Of a DNA stretch of 64,000 nt, positions 60,301 to 64,000 are shown in pieces. The position numbers and the translations under genes are program-made. This DNA is from Guillardia theta CCMP2712 (lineage: Eukaryota > Cryptophyceae > Pyrenomonadales > Geminigeraceae): assembly GCF_000315625.1 (NCBI RefSeq), contig NW_005434639.1:285726-349725 (forward strand), in the 5' to 3' direction. The notes beneath the pieces were generated by a model. That model was not told the origin of the DNA. It was given only the letters and a program-made list of their open reading frames with translations, and made no database searches. Within the stretch, counting starts at the first letter, position 1, and each line of letters starts with the position of its first letter.

Positions 60301-63300
60301 ATGAGAGCGGCAGATCAGCGTCGCTGAAACTTCCGCATTGTACCACAAACTGTGTGTTCAACTCGTACCCTTGCGTCGGCTGGACGCTACACTGACCCCC
60401 CGAAGGAGCAAGATTCACTCGGAACTCAAAGGAAGCTGATCCCTGGCACAGGCCGTTACACACCTGACCTTCTTGTGGCGACTGGTAGCTTGTCAGAAGG
60501 ACTGTGTATCGACGGCCCTGAACGAAGGTGGAGGAGGACAAGAAAAGCTCGTTGGTCGTTGCTGGCAAGACCGTCGCAGTCCCTTGGTCGATGAGCTGCC
60601 ACTTGTAGGAGCTGCAGGAGGTGCAGGAGTACTCGAGGAGGTTCAGGGTCTGCAGAGGGTTCAGAACGTTCTCTCCCTTGACGAGCATGGTGGAAGGGGA
60701 TGTGAGCGTTGTGAGCGGTACGAACTCTTCGACGAAGACCATGGAGACGCTGGTGCTGGCTGACCTGGAGTCTTTCATGACCTCAAGTGAGAAAATATAC
60801 TGCACGTTGACTTCAAACCCGTCGGAAGACATGGACAGCACAGACGAGCTGTCGAAGACCAACGGATTGTTGCTTTTCCGGTCCCTGCACATCATCCCCT
60901 GCACCTTACACGTCCAGGTGAATTTCAAGTTGACGTCAGGCGAGCTTCCTCTATAGTCGGGATCTTTTGAATCTCCCGCATCCAAGGAAAGCTTTTGCGA
61001 GCGGCCGATCTTGGAGTCTCCGTTCTTGACAATGGCAATGAGATCGGAAGCCAAGAGAGTGAAGGAAGTGCTGACGGCAGTCTGTGTCGGAGGAGTCGTA
61101 GGCAGCGTCACCGTCAACTTCAACTTATACAACCCGGGGACCGCGAGCGTTCCTTTGGACAGAAAGAAAGTCGGAGAGTTTCTTGCCAGCACAGAAGCGG
61201 GAATGCCATTGTTAGTCGCAGCGTTATCCTGGTTGACTTGCTCCCACTTGAACTGCAACTCCATCTCCTCGCTGCACTTGGAAAAGGCTGTCTGGGCCCC
61301 AAGCAGGATGTCATCCGATTTCTTGTACAAGTCGAACCCTGACAAGCTGACGACAGGGATGGGCAAGGATGTGCGATAAAACTGCAGGCTCAGTGTTTCG
61401 CTCTTCGTTCCAAGAAAGTTCACCCCGTACACTTGAATGCGGTAGGAGCTCTGGGATTGAGCGAGGTCGGAGCTTGAAATCACAATCTTGTCGCTCACAG
61501 TGACTGCAAGTTTGGATTGAATCACATCAGGGCATCCCATGCAGGTCCAGGAGAAGGTCAGAGGCCTTGACGACGTTCCTAGAGCCATGATCTGAGCATC
61601 GTCGCAAGGGCCAACCTCCTGGGGCCCCAAGAGTTGAAAGACAGGTTTGATGAGAATGCTGGGACTTGCGACCTTGACGGTTCCACTCACGTAGGGGCCG
61701 AGGCCTGACACGTGCTTGACGAGGTTCATCTTGATCTGAAGGTTGTCATTGACAGCTACTGTCGCGTCATAGGACAGAATGATGCTCAGCGTCTGTTCGT
61801 CTTGCCACGTGCACTTGGCTGACTTGCCAAAAGGTTGAGAGGTGCCAATTTCGAGGAAGGATTGACATGTTGACAATTGAGCCACAGGGAGAGAAAAGAT
61901 ATTGGTACTTTCAGAGAAGACAATCATAATTGAAGATCCCATCGCATCGAAAGAAGCTGACAGCACGGAAGGAGCTGCAATGTACTCAAACTTTCCACTT
62001 CCTTGTAAGGTGCTCATCCCCGCCATGGTCTTCGCGTTGGTAACGCTCAGGTCTATCACTGTGGACTTGGAAAAGAAGCTATTGGCTGGAACAGCTACTA
62101 TCACAAACGTTTTCTGCATGGTGGAGTTGACTAACTTGCCCATAACTGCATATTCTGTACCAAAACTGATTGCCAGACCTGAGAAACTTTGAATTTGCCC
62201 GATATTCGTGACAGCGATCAACAAGAAGTCAGTTCCATCGACTCCTCCCTGACAACCTCCTGTCACTTTGATCGGGTCGTCGAGACTTTGCATCTGAAGA
62301 CGGTTGCAAGTCAGCTGTACGGTAGCGTCATAGGACTCAAAGAACAAAGCTGCCGTTGAGTTGTACCCGTCAGACACCGTCAAAGTAGCCTGCTGCAGAC
62401 CGACAGGAAGGGCAGGCATCAGAAACTCGACGATCGATTCTCCAGAGAAAGAGTCTGATTGTACAACACGATTGACAGTAGCTTGCTGCTTGCTACTGAA
62501 AACGACCGAGACATCAGTCTCGGTCAATTTCGTTGGGAAGTGCGAGAATATCATGGTCACGATGGCACCCCCTTTCAGAGAACCTCTCGACGGGATCATG
62601 CTCAACACTTTCGAATCCGGACGAGAATAAGAGAACTGACTGGTCACTGTCATGTCAGCTTTCTCTTGCGCGTTCGCAATCTTTGTTGGAATGATGGACA
62701 GCTGAATGCTTCCTACGGATTTGTGACTTGGAGATACACAAATGAAGTCATTGTATCCCAAAACTTGCATAACTCTTGCTTGTTGAGAATCAAACACAAC
62801 TGAAACATCTAAGGCTGTCGAGATTGCAGGAAAATTCTTCATTGAAATCTGGACAGAGTCTCCGCCCATCACTGACGACTGTGTTGGATTTACCGAGATG
62901 ATTGATGGCATGAGAAAATACGAGATTGCCAGGTTCTGAGGAGACAATTTTCCGTTTTCCAATTGCAGAAGCACATCTGACCCATCAGAAGATACGGGGG
63001 CTTCAATTGCAACCTGCTGAGTACAAAATGTTTGGTCAGTGCAGGTAGACGTCCTAGTAGCCTTCAACTCTGACTTCACTACACCGGAGAGTCTTGAGGG
63101 AAGAAAAGCATAGACTTTCAAGTCGTCGTTGGTCCCGTAGAAGGAGATGAAGATGTTGGTTCCTCCCTGAGAAGAAGCTCGTCGAGAGGCTAATGGTGCT
63201 GGTGCCATAAACTGAAATTGAGATGTCAAACCTCCACACTGATTCTGATTGCTGGTAATACAGAATTTGATGGTTCCAACAGAGGAAACATTCGGCGTCA

Positions 63301-64000
63301 AGAAGGTGAGGAACCTGCTGCTTGTGTTCTGAGTTCCTTGTTGACCAACATCTGTGACGGTTACGATCTGCCCCTCGAAGCTAGCGAAGAGCTGACTGTT
63401 GGCGATAGAGAACGAATTGTATACCACGACATTCACGCGAGTGCGGGTAAGAACTTGACCGGAGCTGGGGAATACGTAGCCAATGTAGGGATTTGCTGAG
63501 ACCTGAAAGTTCAACGGTATGCTGAAAGTCTCCTGGTTGGCAACGCGTCTGACTTGAATTCTCAGCTGATACTCGGAGCTTGTCAGCCTTGCGACGAAAG
63601 AAACTTTGAGAGTCGCAGACCCTAAGGTAGCGCCAAGGAGAAGCTTGAACTCCGCTGGGTGAGTCTGGTTGGTTGATGAAACGGCTTCGACGTTGCTTAA
63701 ATCAAAGTAGGATGACCAATCGCTCAGTTGAGCTTGGATTTGAATGCTGTCGCCCTCCACAAACTTGCTTGGGAAGTAACTCAACACTTGAGGGTTCGGT
63801 GGACTCTGCACATAGATTTGAAAAGAGTTACTCTTCTCATACCCAGCGGCCCAAATTCTTCCTGTAAAAATACCAGAAGACGCTGGTGTCACGAAACTGA
63901 TGTTCATCTTGGTCAAGGCATTCGTGCTCGACAAGACCGTTACGGTTGCGTTTGGATCTACGCTGAAGTCGATGTAGACTTGAATGCCTCCTTGCGTTTC
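57313..64000 (-). CDS. IPT-REJ-GPS-like surface protein (5' partial)
   Basis: Exon 64000-59065 is open to the window edge, then 59004-57527 and 57477-57313. At least two IPT/TIG-like units are seen (PSIISVNPTQSSVMGGDSV, KVLSMIPSRGSLKGG). A REJ-like region follows (FSWTCMGC, FSDADLPLSFQF, PSGEINISVIAIDSLGAQS), as in polycystin-1 relatives. A GPS-like block (CVMWKQGWSSETC, QCSCKETGLVAVSV) has its normal HLT cleavage triplet replaced by ETG. The splice at 59065/59004 completes a CGDG...EECDDGN...DGCSQSC cysteine repeat. Then a membrane helix, VPVIVGVTVSCGVVALVAAG, and a charged tail with six KKGEGEGD repeats. Likely a single-pass cell-surface receptor or adhesin; no PLAT or channel part follows. 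Confidence 0.75.
57591..57770 (-). repeat. 30-nt in-frame minisatellite
   Basis: Six units at 30-nt spacing (57591, 57621, 57651, 57681, 57711, 57741), each encoding KKGEGEGDYD or KKGEGEGDDD in the cytoplasmic tail of the REJ-like protein. Confidence 0.95.

Overview
This is nuclear DNA of a eukaryotic microbe, most likely a cryptophyte alga such as Guillardia theta. The evidence is indirect. Genes are cut by many very short GT-AG introns (commonly 43-65 nt) and sit on both strands without operons. Several proteins carry secretory leaders, some followed by a second targeting-like segment of the kind used by algae with complex plastids. Families include nuclear INO80 (ARP5), a YY1-type zinc finger, a mitochondrial carrier and a REJ-type surface protein. 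There is no sign of bacterial, organellar or viral origin. One assembly gap (30310-30566) lies inside a repetitive gene. Gene models were built by hand by joining frames across GT-AG junctions with matching phase; 5' ends and a few junctions stay open and are marked.

Layout. 1-6876 (-): giant PH-PDZ-helical-repeat protein, 3' end off the window. 6877-8144: GC-rich island plus C-rich/G-rich spacer. 8145-10159 (+): unknown six-exon gene. 10609-12811 (-): coiled-coil/GAF protein. 13743-14237 (+): small Cys-rich ORF. 14861-15533 (+): Nas2/PSMD9-like proteasome chaperone with a signal peptide. 15599-20581 (-): ARP5 with 28 recognisable exons. 21909-24040 (+): EF-hand/RRM/KH protein with a plastid-type leader. 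24526-25317 (+): ankyrin protein with an MGNS start. 25525-27489 (-): alpha-carbonic-anhydrase-like membrane or secreted protein lacking two zinc ligands. 28347-34566 (+): Cys-rich, repeat-filled coiled-coil membrane protein. 34666-36330 (-): unknown multi-exon gene.

36453-38195 (+): SAYSvFN-domain membrane protein. 39301-42349 (-): METTL25/RRNAD1-like methyltransferase. 42650-43768 (-, perhaps from 44303): YY1-like zinc finger. 45027-46857 (-): Ser-rich, Cys-rich surface protein. 48568-50430 (+): signal peptide-ectodomain-TM-PDZ protein. 50827-52200 (-): MSS51-C-like protein. 52841-54214 (+): SLC25A38/Hem25-type carrier. 54461-54722 (-): small unknown exon. 54900-56110: long G/C-rich GGGGTAGGG/CCCCTACCC spacer. 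57313-64000 (-): large IPT-REJ-GPS-like surface protein, 5' end off the window.

Themes. The genes do not form a pathway. Three features recur. First, surface or secreted proteins and PDZ domains joined to unusual partners. Second, in-frame minisatellites (36-nt, 30-nt and ~240-nt units) and microsatellite-filled introns. Third, two spacer classes: CCCCTACCC-rich tracts able in principle to form G-quadruplexes, and GC-rich islands built from a shared vocabulary of short palindromic words. These two spacer classes, the dead carbonic anhydrase, the EF-hand/RRM/KH fusion and the leader-bearing Nas2 are the items most worth following up.
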